In this document: piece by piece, positions 12,578 through 24,384 of the stretch
How the letters are laid out: the number at the start of each line of letters is the position of its first letter
Position numbering within the stretch: the first letter of the stretch is position 1
Origin: Chenopodium formosanum
Lineage: Eukaryota; Streptophyta; Magnoliopsida; Caryophyllales; Amaranthaceae
Direction of reading: 5' to 3'
Length of the DNA stretch: 64,000 nucleotides
NCBI GenBank assembly: GCA_024500155.1
Contig: CM044877.1
Location: 20,168,001-20,232,000, forward strand
Notes under the pieces: generated by a model
Told to the model about the DNA's origin: nothing
Seen by the model: the letters and a program-made list of their open reading frames with translations, nothing else
The model's database searches: none
Program-made: the position numbers and the translations under genes

Positions 12578-12652
12578 ATTACGCATTGAACGGGTTTCCC
12601 ACTCAACCTCCCCCAAATAAATTGAGGTTGCTGACACGGGAGCTAACCGTGC

Positions 12653-14546
12653 TGTAGACACCCATTTGTGTCTCCCCAAAACCAAAACCGGTGATGAGTA
12701 CCTTTCGCATTGAATCATAATCGAATGAAGTGAAAGTCTAGAAAGTTTAGTGTTGCGGATAGTTTTAATTTCTTTTCTCTTCTCTCTGTTTTTGAAAACT
12801 TATTTTAAGAAAAAAGCCAATCTAGTTTGTTTAGTCCATGATATGAGTCCAATAATAGTGTTGTTGGATAGGGCTTGACAAGAGCTTTCCAACGATATAT
12901 TATAAGCCCAATTCCGATGAATATTGAGGAAGTTATGGCCAATTCACTAAACTGGCCCGGTTTGAGCCTTATATGCGGCCCAATGATCTAGAGGAGGGCT
13001 TAATATGGATTTATCAATCCTAATGCAATTAGGAATGGTTTAAGTCTTCTAGATTCTTCTATAAGGTTCTTTTCATTCCTAATTCTATTAGAAGTGATAA
13101 ATTGACTTTTGTTGACTTTTCAGAGTTTTAATTAAAATCAAAGAACGTTTTTTGAGGAAGATACGATCTTATCCTTCTGTACGACAATTTCTATCTAATT
13201 TTATGAAAACGCGTGAATTTCTGAATCAGCGCCAAATGCCAGCTGTAGCGCATGGCGCTAATGCTGGCGTCTGCCGCCAATGACCAGCGTTGGCGCTAAT
13301 TCAATTTTATCTGCGCCGGAACTCTGTTTTGATATTTTATCTTTTTGGCTGATTTTCTCTATAAATAACGTGCTAAAAACTCCATTTTTGAGAACCAGTT
13401 TTCATCTACAACCAATATTAATTCATCTACAATCTACCAACTCTCATCAAGATTCTCTTGATTACTCTCTCTCTCTATTTTCTAAACTAGCCTTCTCTCA
13501 CATACAAAATTCCGCATTCATTAGGTCTAGATACACCTAGCCTATTCGATGTTTCCTTCTCCCTAGACGTGAAAGGTTTAATTTATGAGGGTTTGATCCC
13601 AAATCTCTCTTCCCATTATTTAATTTTAATTGTTTTAATTATTATTTTCCTTGAAGTTACTAACGTGTGTATTTTGTTATTAGAAAGAGGTATGAGGCAT
13701 CAAAGTTAGTACTTTAATGGTTTTTATTGATGTTATGATATAGAAATCATGCTTAGATTGTTATTTTGATTCCTAGTATCATGTCTAGGGTAACTTTAAT
13801 ATCAAGTATGATCGTTATGATGCGTTTTATGTTCTTCCTAATATTTATGATTGTTAGTATCATGTTAGGGTTAAATATATTATTTTTATTGCTTAGTGAC
13901 ATGCTAGGGTTTGTTATTAATTTCGTTAGTATCATGCCTAGGATTTTGCTATTTTTATTATGCTTTAACATGATTATTATTATGATAATGATTTTATTAT
14001 TATTATGATTATTATTATTATATTGCTTGATATTTATTATTTATTGCTTGATCACATCTTTATGCATGTTGAAAGGGAATTTGTACTTGTAATCACGCTT
14101 AATAAGATGATTAATAATCTTGTTAGGGTTAATGTGATTATAATTCAAGTGATCGCCAATAATAAATTTATTTGTGCATTAATATTCAACCAACATAGAT
14201 TAAAAAGGTTTAAGGTAAACCTACTGGTTGCATGTTAGTCCGAAAGCGCACATGAATATGATTAGAATAAAGTAGAGGCCTATAATTAGGGCAGGTTCAA
14301 TCTCTTTTAGGTTGGATTTGTACCTTAATCCCCGAACCCTATTTGGTTCAAGACCTTATGGAGTTGACGATCTCTTGGATCATTAAGGGGTGTAACCTTC
14401 ACCTCGTGAACGGTTTACAAGTTCCTAAAAAAACTTGTTGGCGACTCTTTTGCTCTATCTTCTTTCCCTTTGGACGCCACCTTACTTTAGTGTATGATCA
14501 TAGTGGGGTTCAAGCTAGGGGATTAACGCTTTAAATATTCCCTACA
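12653..14546 (+). mobile_element. TatA 5' LTR (block A)
   Basis: 1.9 kb, TGTAGACACC to ATTCCCTACA, followed after 6 bp by the Tat-type primer site and then gag, so it is a 5' LTR. The 3' half contains GTGAACGGTTTACAAG and TTGTTGGCGACTC, also present in the TatB LTR. The 70 bp between this LTR and the solo LTR end in GGGAGCTAACCGTGC, which resembles the TatC PPT; an old tandem Tat arrangement is thus an alternative to independent insertion. Confidence 0.85.
13215..13367 (+). promoter_or_regulatory. TatA 5' LTR word array and TATA box
   Basis: Words such as GCGCCAAA, GGCGCTAA and TTGGCGC fill 13220-13320; TATAAATA stands at 13360-13367, about 40 bp further on. Confidence 0.65.
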
Positions 14547-14552
14547 GTTTTT

Positions 14553-14570
14553 TGGCGACTCCACTGGGGA
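14553..14570 (+). other. TatA primer binding site
   Basis: TGGCGACTCCACTGGGGA, identical to the sites at 27961-27978 (minus) and 56300-56317. The first seven bases pair with the GUCGCCA end of a plant Arg tRNA, the primer reported for Ogre-type elements. The tRNA match is from memory and is imperfect further in. Confidence 0.75.
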
Positions 14571-16207
14571 GGATTTCTATTTTAATTCCTGAATTTATTT
14601 CAGCAATGATTTAGAATGAGTGGATGAGACTCGAAACGTTCTAAGTATTTCATATGTGTAATTTTGATTAAAATTATTATCATAAGCATAAAAAAGATCT
14701 CATTGGAAAGACCATCCGTAATGAGTTAAAAACATAGGATTTTACACGTAGGAAATTTGAGAAATATTTTTCACAACTAGGACCGAAATAACACTGCGCG
14801 AAACTGGAAAATTTTTTCGAGCACAGAAAGCTGCTGAGGCATGTAGGAATTAGTGTCAGCGACCAGAGTATTAGCGCCAGACTTTTAACTGTAGCGCCAG
14901 ACGACAGTTCTATCGCCAGGCGCTACAGCTAAAACATGGCGCCAACCTCTGTTTGCTTGCGCCAAATTCTTCCAATACCGAGCCAGAAATATGCGTTCTA
15001 ATTTCGACCAGTTTTTCGCATTGTTTGCTCGATCCTATTTCCTGATTGAGTTTTTTCTCACTTTTCTGAAACCCATATGTGTTCTACATATGGACATAAC
15101 CCTCTGGGAATTCATGCACCATCTACCTGATTGAACGCTCTGAGCAACAAAGGGTACATCCGAGAATGTTGAATTCACCAAATCATGGAAGCGAGTTTTT
15201 CTAAAACTCGTGGTGTCCCATCCACTCGCGCCAACCCTTCACGGTTAGGCATCCGCGCGGTGCATTCGGAAAATTAACCATGGACCCTCTATTGACTAAA
15301 CCATATCCCGAACTTTAGAGAACTAGAGCCATGGTTAGGTTGCAAACTCATAGCATCATATTACGCCTACTTGACTAATTGTGCATTATTTGTTGTGCAT
15401 ATACTATGATTTATTAACCGTTTGTTTGACTTGTGTTTAGATTTAATAAATTAATGACTTAAAGAACTTTTCCTAATTAATTAATTTGAGTAAATGAAGT
15501 ATAATATTTAATCGAAATTTACCTAGTACGACTTTAGGCATACCCCGGTTGATTAATAACACCGAAAATAGTCTTAGATTGAAGCTCCAGCATTGGTGCC
15601 AAAAGATGAGTTGTAGTGCCACTCTGTGGAGTGTGGCGCCTGGCGACGGCTCTGTCGTCTGGTGCTACACTACACAGTGCGACGCTAGTCTTGTCGTTTT
15701 GCTGACAGTTCGGATTATTGGTCGACTCATCACCTAGTATCAAATTGACCAGTTTGCTAATTAATTCGGTTTAAATTTACTACTTTGTCGAGTCATTATT
15801 CGAGTTTAGGCACTAAGTCCCATGGTCTTGTACAAGAGTCCAAACATGTCACTTACTCTCAACGCACACACCAATACACACACTTTGACCATGTCTAAGA
15901 GAGTCTTGCATGCGTGTTTTTTTCGTCATTTTTTTTAGGGGGGTAAGTCGGATATTAATCCTCCATTTTTTTTTAAAAAAAAATAAATACTATACTTAGC
16001 TCTTAAAAATATACACATTATTTTTGCTTATTTTTGCCAAAAGAATGCACCCGTTTCTTTTTATTTTTTCCTCTTTAAAATACCATAAAGTCAAGTCGAT
16101 TCGAGTCAAGTAATTAAAACGCAAAACGGTTAATCAAAGACAACCTTTTCGTACAAGTCCAACTTTTCGACAAACCTATAGCTCATAAGAGGAAAGCTAG
16201 GACACTA
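14571..16207 (+). other. TatA 5' leader with two word arrays
   Basis: A 1.6 kb leader without a convincing ORF. Word arrays lie at 14848-14970 and 15578-15700 (GCGCCAGAC, GGCGCTAC and similar), 300 and 1030 bp after the primer site. TatB has two arrays at comparable places. A/T-rich runs are at 15960-16090. Confidence 0.6.
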
Positions 16208-17307
16208 ATGACAACACAAGAAGAAGTCAATGAGCTTAGGAACCAAATGGTTACCATGACTGAGGCACTGAAGCTCCTCACACTTAAGATCGATGATCCC
16301 GTGAAACAACAACAGATGGACCTCATGCAAGAGAGCCTAAGAAAGCTATCTAGCCACTAAAAGTTTCAAGGGCTAACTTCACAAGGGGTCTTGGTGGACA
16401 AAGATCTTCTTCCGTAGAAGTTCAATGCCAACGACATCTCGTAATTTAAAACAACTGATAACCCTTATTTTAATTTAAGAGCCTTCAAAACAATAATGAG
16501 TATTAAGGGTATCAATAAGAAGGTTTTCCCTCTCTGTTCTCACTATCTCTCGAGACCGTTTGCCAACAATGGTTCTTTTCTCTCGAGAAAGAAAAGACCT
16601 CTACTTGGGAGTCCATAGCAAACGCTTTCGTTGATAGATACAAGTGCAACATTCAAGTTAAGACTGGCCATAGAGAACTTGAAATCCTCAAGCAGAAAGA
16701 GAACGAAGGATTCACCTCTTTCTTTAACAAATGGAGAGAAACCTCAGCTCAGATGATTGAGGTGCCAAGTGAAAAAGAGTCTGTAAGGTTGTTCATAAAA
16801 AACCATCAAGAAAAATATTCCAAGCATCTCAAGTATCAAAATAATCTCCATACCTTCAAGGTCGTCTACGACATTGGGATTAATATTGAAAACGACCTGA
16901 CAAAGTTAAAATCTGCCAACAATAACTCCAATAGTGGCTAGAAAGGAAAGAAGAACGACAATCCTTCTTCTTCCAAAACCACCCACTCAAACAACGTTAG
17001 CACTTTTAATTTAGGTGAAGTACTTGCTATGAACAATCAAGGACAAAAGAAACCATTTAGGAGAAACTTTACTCCTATTGGCATAAGTTATGACACCGCA
17101 TTTGATCTATTAAATGCAAAAGGTCTTATAACTCCTATTTTATCATTTGGGGATCCACCAGTCGAAAAGAGGTCGGCTAATTGGAATCCTAATGCACACT
17201 GTAAGTGTCACCAAGGTAAGGGTCATCTCACCGAAAACCGTCGGAAGCTTAAGAAAGCTATCCAAGACTTAATCAATAACAACAAGCTACCATTGCCCCC
17301 TGCTAGT
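16208..17307 (+). pseudogene. TatA gag, decayed and truncated (block A)
   Basis: Homologous to 57929-59028. From the ATG the frame begins MTTQEEVNEL and includes the gag core (WRETSAQM, GINIEND) and a CHHC knuckle at about 17201-17243 whose last Cys is Arg (CKCHQGKGHLTENR). In-frame stops not seen in block B, e.g. near 16360 and 16413, plus the frameshift near 16540 that both copies share, show no function. The coding sequence stops at the block boundary, so protease and polymerase are absent. Confidence 0.85.
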
Positions 17308-17308
17308 T

Positions 17309-17608
17309 TTGACTCCCGTGGATCCTAGTTTATTTTCAGCTCCGTCGTCCGGGATTCCTCCACCGGTGTCGGGCTTGTTCTCAGTTCCGATGTATGGGAC
17401 GATGCCTCCACCGACGATTCCCGTGTCTTTGAGTCAGTCTACACCGTTTGCAATTTAGATGGGTCCTGCCTTGAGTTTGACTATTGGTGGAGTCACAGGG
17501 ACTAGTAGGGACACTACTACCCGTACTCGGATGATGGCAGGACTCTTTGGCTCACCGTTCCCATATTCACAGGGAGATGATACTGATTCTGGTTCTGCAA
17601 ACTTTTGA
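17309..17608 (+). pseudogene. C-terminal end of a Pro-rich antisense ORF of TatB
   Basis: An open frame of ~99 codons with one in-frame TAG ends in TGA at 17606-17608. It is rich in Pro/Ser/Gly (GIPPPVSGLF, MPPPTIPVSL) and ends GDDTDSGSANF. The upstream part is cut off by block A. It precedes the DUF7745-like ORF on the same strand, the place where TatC carries a plant-mobile-domain ORF, so it may be the tail of such a protein; no diagnostic domain is left to prove it. Confidence 0.45.
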
Positions 17609-18337
17609 CCGAGGGTCTTTATTTGTACATACTGTGATGACGCTTGACGCTATTTATTATGACTCATTTTGTATATTATTAACAGTTTATGTATTTATTA
17701 GTGTGTGTTAGTGTGTGCTTGAGACTCATTGTGTGTGATCGTGTATTTCTTAATGACGCGACAAAAAACGTAAGTGGAGTAAGTGGAGGGTACCGACCTT
17801 CCCCAAAAGAAAAAGAAATAAAAAGACAAGAAAAAAATAAATAGAATAAATAAGTAAATATAAAAATGATAAAGAGGAATGGAAATAAAAAAATAAAATA
17901 AAATACTAAAGTGATGAATAAATAAATAAAATAAAATAGATGATAAAGATAAAAAAAATAAAAATAAAAATAAAAAAAGTTGAGAATTTTAGTAGGAATG
18001 AAACTCTCAGAAAACTGAAAAATAAACGGTGAAGATAAAATACTAAAAAAAATTCCAGATAGATACGGGAAAAGATAAAAAAAAACGCGTGGGGTGATGT
18101 GACACGGCACTGTACACCGTGTCACGAAAAAAACTGTCGTGTCGCAGCAAAAATTCCTGTGACACGGTGGGATTTCCCGTGTCACGGTACGCTTATTCTA
18201 CGACGGTGTGGTTTACACTTACGAAAAGTTAATTTCTGAGTAGTTCCGAGCGCTTTCGCTATAAAATAGGACCAGTATATTAGTGATATGCATAATTACG
18301 AAACACAAAATAATTAGAATTTCATATTTCAATAATC
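17609..18337 (+). promoter_or_regulatory. Leader and putative promoter of TatB antisense ORF
   Basis: No ORF. An A-rich tract (17805-18090) is followed by an array of TatB words at 18099-18190 (GTGACACGGC, CCGTGTCACG), then TATAAAAT at 18260-18267, 78 bp before the ATG at 18338. The order word array - TATA - start repeats that of the TatB LTR. Promoter function is inferred. Confidence 0.5.
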
Positions 18338-19823
18338 ATGTCTAAGAATTTTGATAATACATTGCACGACTGGTCTTATTCTTTGATCAATGCTGACAAA
18401 CGAGAGTTAGAATTGTTTCATGTCAGGGGTTTACTAGCCCTGAGGCATGTAGCGATCAAACATGATTTTCTTAGGGCAGCATTAGATTATTGGAGTCCAG
18501 AATCACATTGTTTTAAATTTGATTATGATGAAATCTGTCCCCTGCCAGAGGAATTAGGTGCAATGTTTGGATTTCCTACTTGAAATCTTATTGCCATGCC
18601 TACCCTGCGTGAATATTATAACAAAGATTTTGAACGCCATCCGAATCTAACAGATCCAGATTTAAATAGAATTGTATGTGGTAATGAGGTAGACTTAGAA
18701 AAACTTACAAATTTATATTTTAATCGCCCTATCTCTGAGTCTTATCATGTATATCGTAGAAGGGCATATACTTTTTGCATGTTTAGCAAGCTTTTATTTG
18801 CAAACGGTAGGGTAGGACATGCTTGTCTAGCGTTTGTGCTTGAACATATCGAATCTGGGAGATCTCCTATGCCTACGTGCCTTGGAGAAACATTTCGTGG
18901 CCTTGACAAAGCAAAAGCTGACCGAAAAGCCATCAGAAAGGGCTCCATGGTACTACTACAGGTAAAATTACGCTCCTAGTAGCTCCCATGACACAAAATA
19001 GGCTCCGTGTCACGGTGGCTTTCTAACGTGACACGGTGAGATCTGCCGTGTCACAGGAATCTGCACTATTCGAACTATTCGAAGCCCCCGACGATATTGA
19101 AAAATATGGCCTTAACGATCTAGTCCGCAGGAAAAAGAATTACTCTGTGAACATGTCGTATGATGATTGGAAAAATTTCTTTGCAAAGAGGGAATTTTCC
19201 ATTCGTTAGGTGGTGCCTTGGCTTACTAGGATGGTTGGTACGAATTATACTCCCTATTGTCGTGTTCCTAGTATCTCAAAACTGACTTTTTATTGCCTTC
19301 TCGACTGATGCGGCACTATGGACTTGAACAAGTAGTTCCACGCTATAACGATAGTCCTCGTGAAGTATCGTTGCATGAAAGTAACGTTCACAAGTACGAG
19401 ACTTATTGGATTGGAAGACCTTTGTGGACCGTTTTTTCAAGTGACCAAGCTCCTTATCCTTTATCTAGTGCATACAAGGCATGGTTGAACCCTAGAAGTA
19501 GGAGGGAACGATTCGGATCACGTAAATCTGATGTGAAGAGTCGTCTTGGAAATAAGAAAGCACCTCCTATAGATCGTCTAGGTCGAAGAACACAAGGGAT
19601 TGAGTTTAAGACTCCTATAATGCCGAAAAGGAAGAATTATGTGAAAGGGAACGGTAAAGAGAAGATGGTCTATAGAGAGAAACAACCTAAGAATTTTAAG
19701 AAAGGTGAAAGGGGTGAAAGTTCGACTAGGGGTGTGACGGTTCGGGCTACAAAAGACACATTAATGGTGAAGGCCGACCTAATGGACAAAGAGAAGGATG
19801 TTCCTAAAGTGAAGAGCGATTAG
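18338..19823 (+). pseudogene. TatB antisense ORF, DUF7745-like, two exons
   Basis: Exon 1 (18338-18961) carries the family signature: a Trp-Ser-Pro/Phe stretch (YWSPESHCFKF), then LPEELGAMFGFP. Exon 2 (19057-19823) has WKNFFAKREF, VVPWL and RLMRHYGLEQVVP, then a Lys/Arg-rich tail (about 19620-19820) suited to nucleic-acid binding or nuclear import. Frame and phase are kept across the intron (phase 0). Defects: in-frame TGA at 18581, a TAG near 19207, and a one-base frameshift near 19291. It lies opposite pol and converges with it. Extra antisense ORFs are documented in Tat elements; their role is unknown. The domain name is recalled from sequence pattern, not searched. Confidence 0.7.
18962..19056 (+). 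other. Intron of TatB antisense ORF, filled by word array
   Basis: Donor CAG|GTAAAA and acceptor TCACAG|GA bound 95 bp. Removing it joins two open frames in phase that align with TatC on both sides. The intron is unusually GC-rich for a plant and holds at least three TatB words; the acceptor itself is formed by a word variant (CCGTGTCACAG). Confidence 0.6.
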
Positions 19824-20388
19824 ATCAGTATTGCTTTGCTTTTATGATTTATAATTTTTTATTTAAAATAAGGCGTATGATGCCAATAATTGTAGTCACA
19901 TTTATTTCAATAATAGCATATTTATTTTAGCCTTAAATAAAAAATTACAATGAGTTTTTATTTATTTATTTATTTATCCGAGTCAAGGAGTCGGACGCAA
20001 TGGAAGAATGAAAATAAAAACCTCGAACAAATAATGAATTCGCAAAGAATGCGTCACTAAAAAAATCGGAAAAACCTGAAATTCCACCGTGTCATGGTGA
20101 AAAATCCCGTGACACGTTACAAACTCCCGCGTCACGATAATTTTTTTTTTTGCTCAGGTCCACCGTGCCACGGTGGACTGTACCGTGACAAGGTGGAATG
20201 TCTCGTGTCACGGCAGAAATCCCTTTTCTTTTTTTTCGTGACGCAATGCCGAACTGACGCGTATACTTGATCGACGGAGGGAGGATTTTTATTTTTTAAA
20301 GTGGTCGGGCCCCCTTGAGGGGTTGCCTACGTATCCTTAAAAAGGAATTAGGCCAAACGTAGCTCTATTGGGTCATGAACCCATGCGA
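19824..20388. other. Spacer between convergent TatB antisense ORF and pol
   Basis: No ORF. AT-rich at first (ATTTATTTATTT near 19960), then a TatB word array at 20085-20216 with about six CCGTG.CACGG-type words. It holds the 3' ends of two converging reading frames. Confidence 0.55.
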
Positions 20389-21157
20389 CTAGGCATAGAA
20401 TTCCTTGAGTTGATCCAAGTTGGTTAAGTTGTGGAAACCGTTACCGTCCATGTCTACCAATTGTGCCGCTCCGCCAGACAAGATGGCTTTAACAATGTAC
20501 GGGCCTGACCAATTCGGTCTGATTTTTCCTCTTGGATCTAATACATTTTTACGAAGTGCCTTAAGCACCAGGTCACCCTCTTTGATGTTCCTAGTCTTGA
20601 CTTTTTTTATTAAAATGTCTCGCCATACGCTGTTGGTAGGTTTGGACATGATGCAAAGCTGCCAAGCGTTTTTCATCAAGTAAGACTAGTTCATCATATC
20701 TTGATCCAATACAATTGACTTCATCCAGTTGGCTTTCCAATGCGATTCGAAGAGAAGGGATTTCGAGCTCTATTGGTTGTACAGATTCAACTCCATAGAC
20801 CAAAGAGAAAGAGACAGCCGCGGTTGATGTACGAACAGTGGTTCGATAACCTCAAAGGGCGAAATGTAGCTTACTTGGCCAATCTTTGTAATTTTCCATC
20901 ATCTTTTCGATGATAGTTTTCACAATGTTGTTGGCCGATTCGACCGCACCATTTGTTTGTGGTCTGTAAGGTGATGATCTGTGATGCTTGATATGATATT
21001 TCTGTAATAATTCCGCGCATTCGGCTTGGAAATGTGTTCCATTATCACTGATCATCTCATGTGGTACTCCATAGCGGCATATGATATTTTTCTCAATGAA
21101 TTGAGCTACGTGTTTTGCTGTCAGCTTAGCATGTGTGGTTCTTTCTTTGCTATGCAT
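20389..21157 (-). pseudogene. TatB integrase, internally deleted and frameshifted
   Basis: Shows the DDE core from HVAQFIEKNIICRYGVP through SDNGTHF (second Asp) and GAVESANN (Glu), then the C-terminal GPY part (IRPNWSGPYIV). The N-terminal HHCC zinc finger and the first catalytic Asp are absent: the frame jumps near 21121-21157 from the RNase H-integrase linker straight into the core, roughly 100 residues missing compared with the family. Further frameshifts lie near 20680-20850. Inactive. Confidence 0.85.
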
Positions 21158-22600
21158 AAGAGATTTCTCCCCATTGCAGTTCTCTTGGGGTGTTCTCCCC
21201 TGATGAGCACATACTGCGAGGCCAGGAGCCTCAAAGCACGGCGTGCCCTTTTATCAGTATTAGGAAGGTATTCTCCTCTTGTCACATAATTAAAGATATC
21301 TGTATACCATGGCACTTCATCTTCTTCTTGTGGTTCTTGTTCATCGTCGAGTGCGTTAACATAAGCCGGCACATATCTTCTTTCTATGGTCAACGAAATT
21401 CTGATGGTATCCGTTGGTATTCGCACCATTGATGCTAATTTAGCTAGTGCGTCGACAAATTGGTTTTCTTCTCTCGGCAAATACGTATATTCCACTTCAT
21501 CTAGTTGCTCCGTGAGAGTTTCTAAATGAGCTTGATACGTAGTGAGACTTTCACTTCTCACTTTCCATCTCTTGGAGATTTGGTTAATGATTAATGAAGA
21601 ATCACCATAGATTCTAAGCTTCTTAATTCCTAAGGCGACAACTGTTTCTAACCCCAAGATACATGCTTCATATTCTGCGGCATTGTTGGTGACATCAAAG
21701 TCGAGCTTCATAGAAATTGGGATGTGCTCTTCATTGGGTGATACAAGCAAGACTCCTACACCACATCCTTTTTGATTTGAAGCTCCATCAAAATAGAGCG
21801 TCCAACTATCATCTTCGGTCATGAGTAAATCTTCGTCAGGGACATCGTACTCATCTTCTTGTTTATAAAATTCTTCTAGCGGAATGTCTGCTAAGAAATC
21901 AGAAACCGCAGAACCTTTGATGGCTTTTTGTGGTACAAATCTCAAGTCAAACTGAGCAAGATTGACTATCCACCTTGATAATCTGCCATTGAGTGTCGCT
22001 TTTTCGAACAAATATTTGAGAGGATTCATCTTGGACACGACATGCACCGTATGAGTGAGCATGTAATGTCTTAGTTTCTGTGCGGCCCACACAAGTGCAA
22101 GACACAACTTTTCAAGTGGTGTGTATCACGTCTCATATCCTTGAAGTTTCTTACTCAAGTAGTAGATTGCATTCTCCTTGCTTTCAATCTCTTGTGCTAG
22201 CATTGCCCCCATCGTTTTTCTTGTGAATGTAAGGTAGAGTTGCAGAGGAAAGTCAGATATTGCTGGCTCTAGCACGGGTGGGTTTGCCAGGTACTCTTTG
22301 ATTTTGTCGAAAGCTTTTTGGCAATCGTCATCCCATGTGACTGGGACATTTTTCTTGAGCTTCTTGAATATAGGTTCACATATCGCTGTGAGCTTTGATA
22401 TGAACCTACTTATATATTGCAACCTTCCAATGAAACCTCGAATCTCCTTCTCATTCTTGGGCGGTGGCATGGCCATGATCGCCTTTACTTTTGTAGGATC
22501 TATTTCAATCCCTCGAGACCTGATCACATATCCAAGTAATTTGCCTGACGTGACTCCGAATGCATACTTTGCTGGATTTAATCTCATGTTGTACTTGCGG
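21121..22600 (-). pseudogene. TatB RNase H and second (archaeal-type) RNase H
   Basis: The RT-linked RNase H region (YYLSKKLQGYET, CLALVWAAQKLRHYML) is followed after ~100 residues by a second RNase H with YFDGASNQKGCGVG, NNAAEYEACI and GDSSLIINQ, which carry its Asp, Glu and Asp. Two RNase H domains in a row mark the Tat clade. A short acidic linker (EQEPQEEDE) leads to integrase; in TatA this linker has become a long Glu run. One stop near 22125 interrupts the frame. Confidence 0.85.
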
Positions 22601-23290
22601 AGTCTTTCAAAAGAACTTGCGAAGTGCGATGATATGGCCTAGGCAATCTTTAGACTTAACGATCATATCATCGACATAGACCTCCACCTCTTTGTGCATC
22701 ATGTCATGTAACAATGTTGTAGCTACTCTTTGGTAGGTGGAACCCACGTTTTTCAACCCGAATGACATTATCGTATAGCAATATGTACCCCATTACGTGA
22801 TGAATGTGGTTTTCTCCATATCTTCTTCAGCCATCGGTACTTGATTATATCCGGTGTAACCGTCCATGAATGGTAGGAGTGCATGGTTCGCTGTGTTATC
22901 GACCAGAATGTCAATGTGAGGTAGAGGGAACCCATCTTTCGGGATTGCTTTATTGAGGTCCCTGTAATCAACACACATTCTGACCCTTCCATCCTTCTTT
23001 GGAACTGGAACCACATTTGCTATCCATTCTGAATACTTGGATACTTTGATGAAACCTGCGGCCAACTGCTTTCTGATTTCTTCTTTGATTTTTAGAGCCA
23101 CATCTGGTTTCATACGGCGTAGCTTTTGTTTGACAGGCTTCATACCTGGAATGAGTGGTATCGTATGCTGAGCTATATCCTTGTCAATTCCTGGCATATC
23201 TTGGTATGACAAAGCAAATACATCAACAAATTCACTAAGCAAGTTAATTAGCTCTTTGCGTTCATCTTGACTTAGTGTTAATCTAATTTT
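22590..23290 (-). pseudogene. TatB reverse transcriptase
   Basis: Contains the RT landmarks in order: MKPVKQKLRRMKPDVALK, VPVPKKDGRVRMCVDYRDLN, FPLPHIDILVDN, and the active-site YVDD at 22667-22678. A stop in place of the Pro before WGTY (near 22797) and a frameshift near 22610 break it. Upstream is the PR-RT spacer. Confidence 0.9.
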
Positions 23291-24380
23291 TACTTCTTTA
23301 AAAGTCGTATCATTAGAAATGTTAACTGTTTCCGTATCTTTGATAACTGCCGTTTTATTTTCGTGTTCTTCCATTGCTTTTATTATTTCTTTGTCATTTT
23401 TATCATTATCAAAGCAATATTGATCAGGGCTAGGGGAAAGACACGCATCGTAAGCAAAGGTACTCATTTTATTGAATTCATTGACTAATACATCAAGAGG
23501 GGCAAGGTCATCTGCGACCTCACCGGGATTATTTGGACTAGAAAGAGAGGGCTCAACAAGAGACTCAGGATTGAACTCTATAGCAGAAAGAGGGTCGGCC
23601 TCAGACTCTAAGGACTCGTCTACAGAATTAGATTTAGACTCGGACTCGGACCCAGACGACTCAGACTCATCAAACATAGGACCTTCGCCAGCGGTTATTT
23701 CCATCTTCTCTCCACTTCGCGCAGTGATCCTAAATTTCTTGCGCCATCCCCTTGAAATGTTGTCAGTTTGGACAATTAACTCGGAGGGGTCAAAAGCCTT
23801 GTTTGCTATGACAGCTTGAACGATTTCGGAGTTATCATTGCAGATGAGCTTAGACTTATTCTTTTCCCTTCCAAAAAGCAGGTTGATGCCTAGATCATCA
23901 GAACTCGGGCTAGCTGGCTTCTCGGTTGTGAAGAGCTCTTCGTCTTCATCAACAAAGTCACAATCGAGGAACATCTCGAATCCTGGTTCACGTATCCTAT
24001 CGTGGACGAATGGCTTAGGGAATTCATAGCACGGAAATTCTTCCCCTTCCTAGATGTACTAGCCATTGAGTGTTAATGGATATGGATCCATGGCCATTTC
24101 CTTCTTCATGATTCGAGCGTTATTGCGAGCCTTCATCTTCAATAGAGCTTGTTTCTCATCTTTTTTTGTTGGCTTGAATCCCAAGCCAAAAGTATCCTTC
24201 TTGAGTGCACCAGGATGGCCCAAAGATTCAGCCATTTTCTTTTTGAGTCCGAGGGTCATTCTAGGGAAATGACCTTGCTTCTTCAAAATGGCATTGATAT
24301 TGGTGTTTGAATAGTGATCAAAGTCGAGATGGCACTTTTCCTCCTCTTCAATCACGAGAACATCATCTAGTGAAAACCCC
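23291..24380 (-). pseudogene. TatB spacer between protease and RT
   Basis: A Ser/Asp/Glu-rich region (SESSGSESESKSNS) preceded by MTLGLKKKMAESLG and LGFKPTKKDEKQALL, conserved with the TatA polyprotein (60600-61590). No catalytic motif is visible; it is known in Tat polyproteins as the linker ahead of RT. A frameshift near 24360 separates it from the protease frame. Confidence 0.7.
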
Positions 24381-24384
24381 CAGG

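Larger units (their letters stand above)
372..17307 (+). repeat. Block A: 16.9 kb direct copy of block B
   Basis: The whole stretch is collinear with 40536-59028 at high identity, element by element. It lacks the 1.6 kb solo LTR S present in block B and shows scattered small indels. The left end lies inside the H LTR at TCAGG; the right end lies inside TatA gag at 17301-17307. Both ends cut through elements rather than falling at their termini, so the block was not moved by ordinary retrotransposition. It sits between two pieces of TatB-type sequence. Confidence 0.9.

Noticed and set aside
11778..14238. Several Ile/Leu/Met-rich frames in the TatA LTRs resembling membrane proteins
   Set aside because: Result of ATT/ATG-rich low-complexity LTR sequence; not conserved as proteins between copies.
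15534..15743. Paired ~65-codon frames on both strands in the TatA leader, also at 57224-57433
   Set aside because: They overlap the second leader word array; conservation between blocks only reflects the recent duplication.
17679..18185. 168-codon Phe/Tyr-rich minus-strand frame
   Set aside because: Antisense translation of an A-rich leader tract; hydrophobicity is a composition effect.
18099..18190. CCGTGTCACGG repeats as a possible CRISPR-like array
   Set aside because: Units are ~11 bp, in both orientations and irregularly spaced, in a plant retrotransposon.
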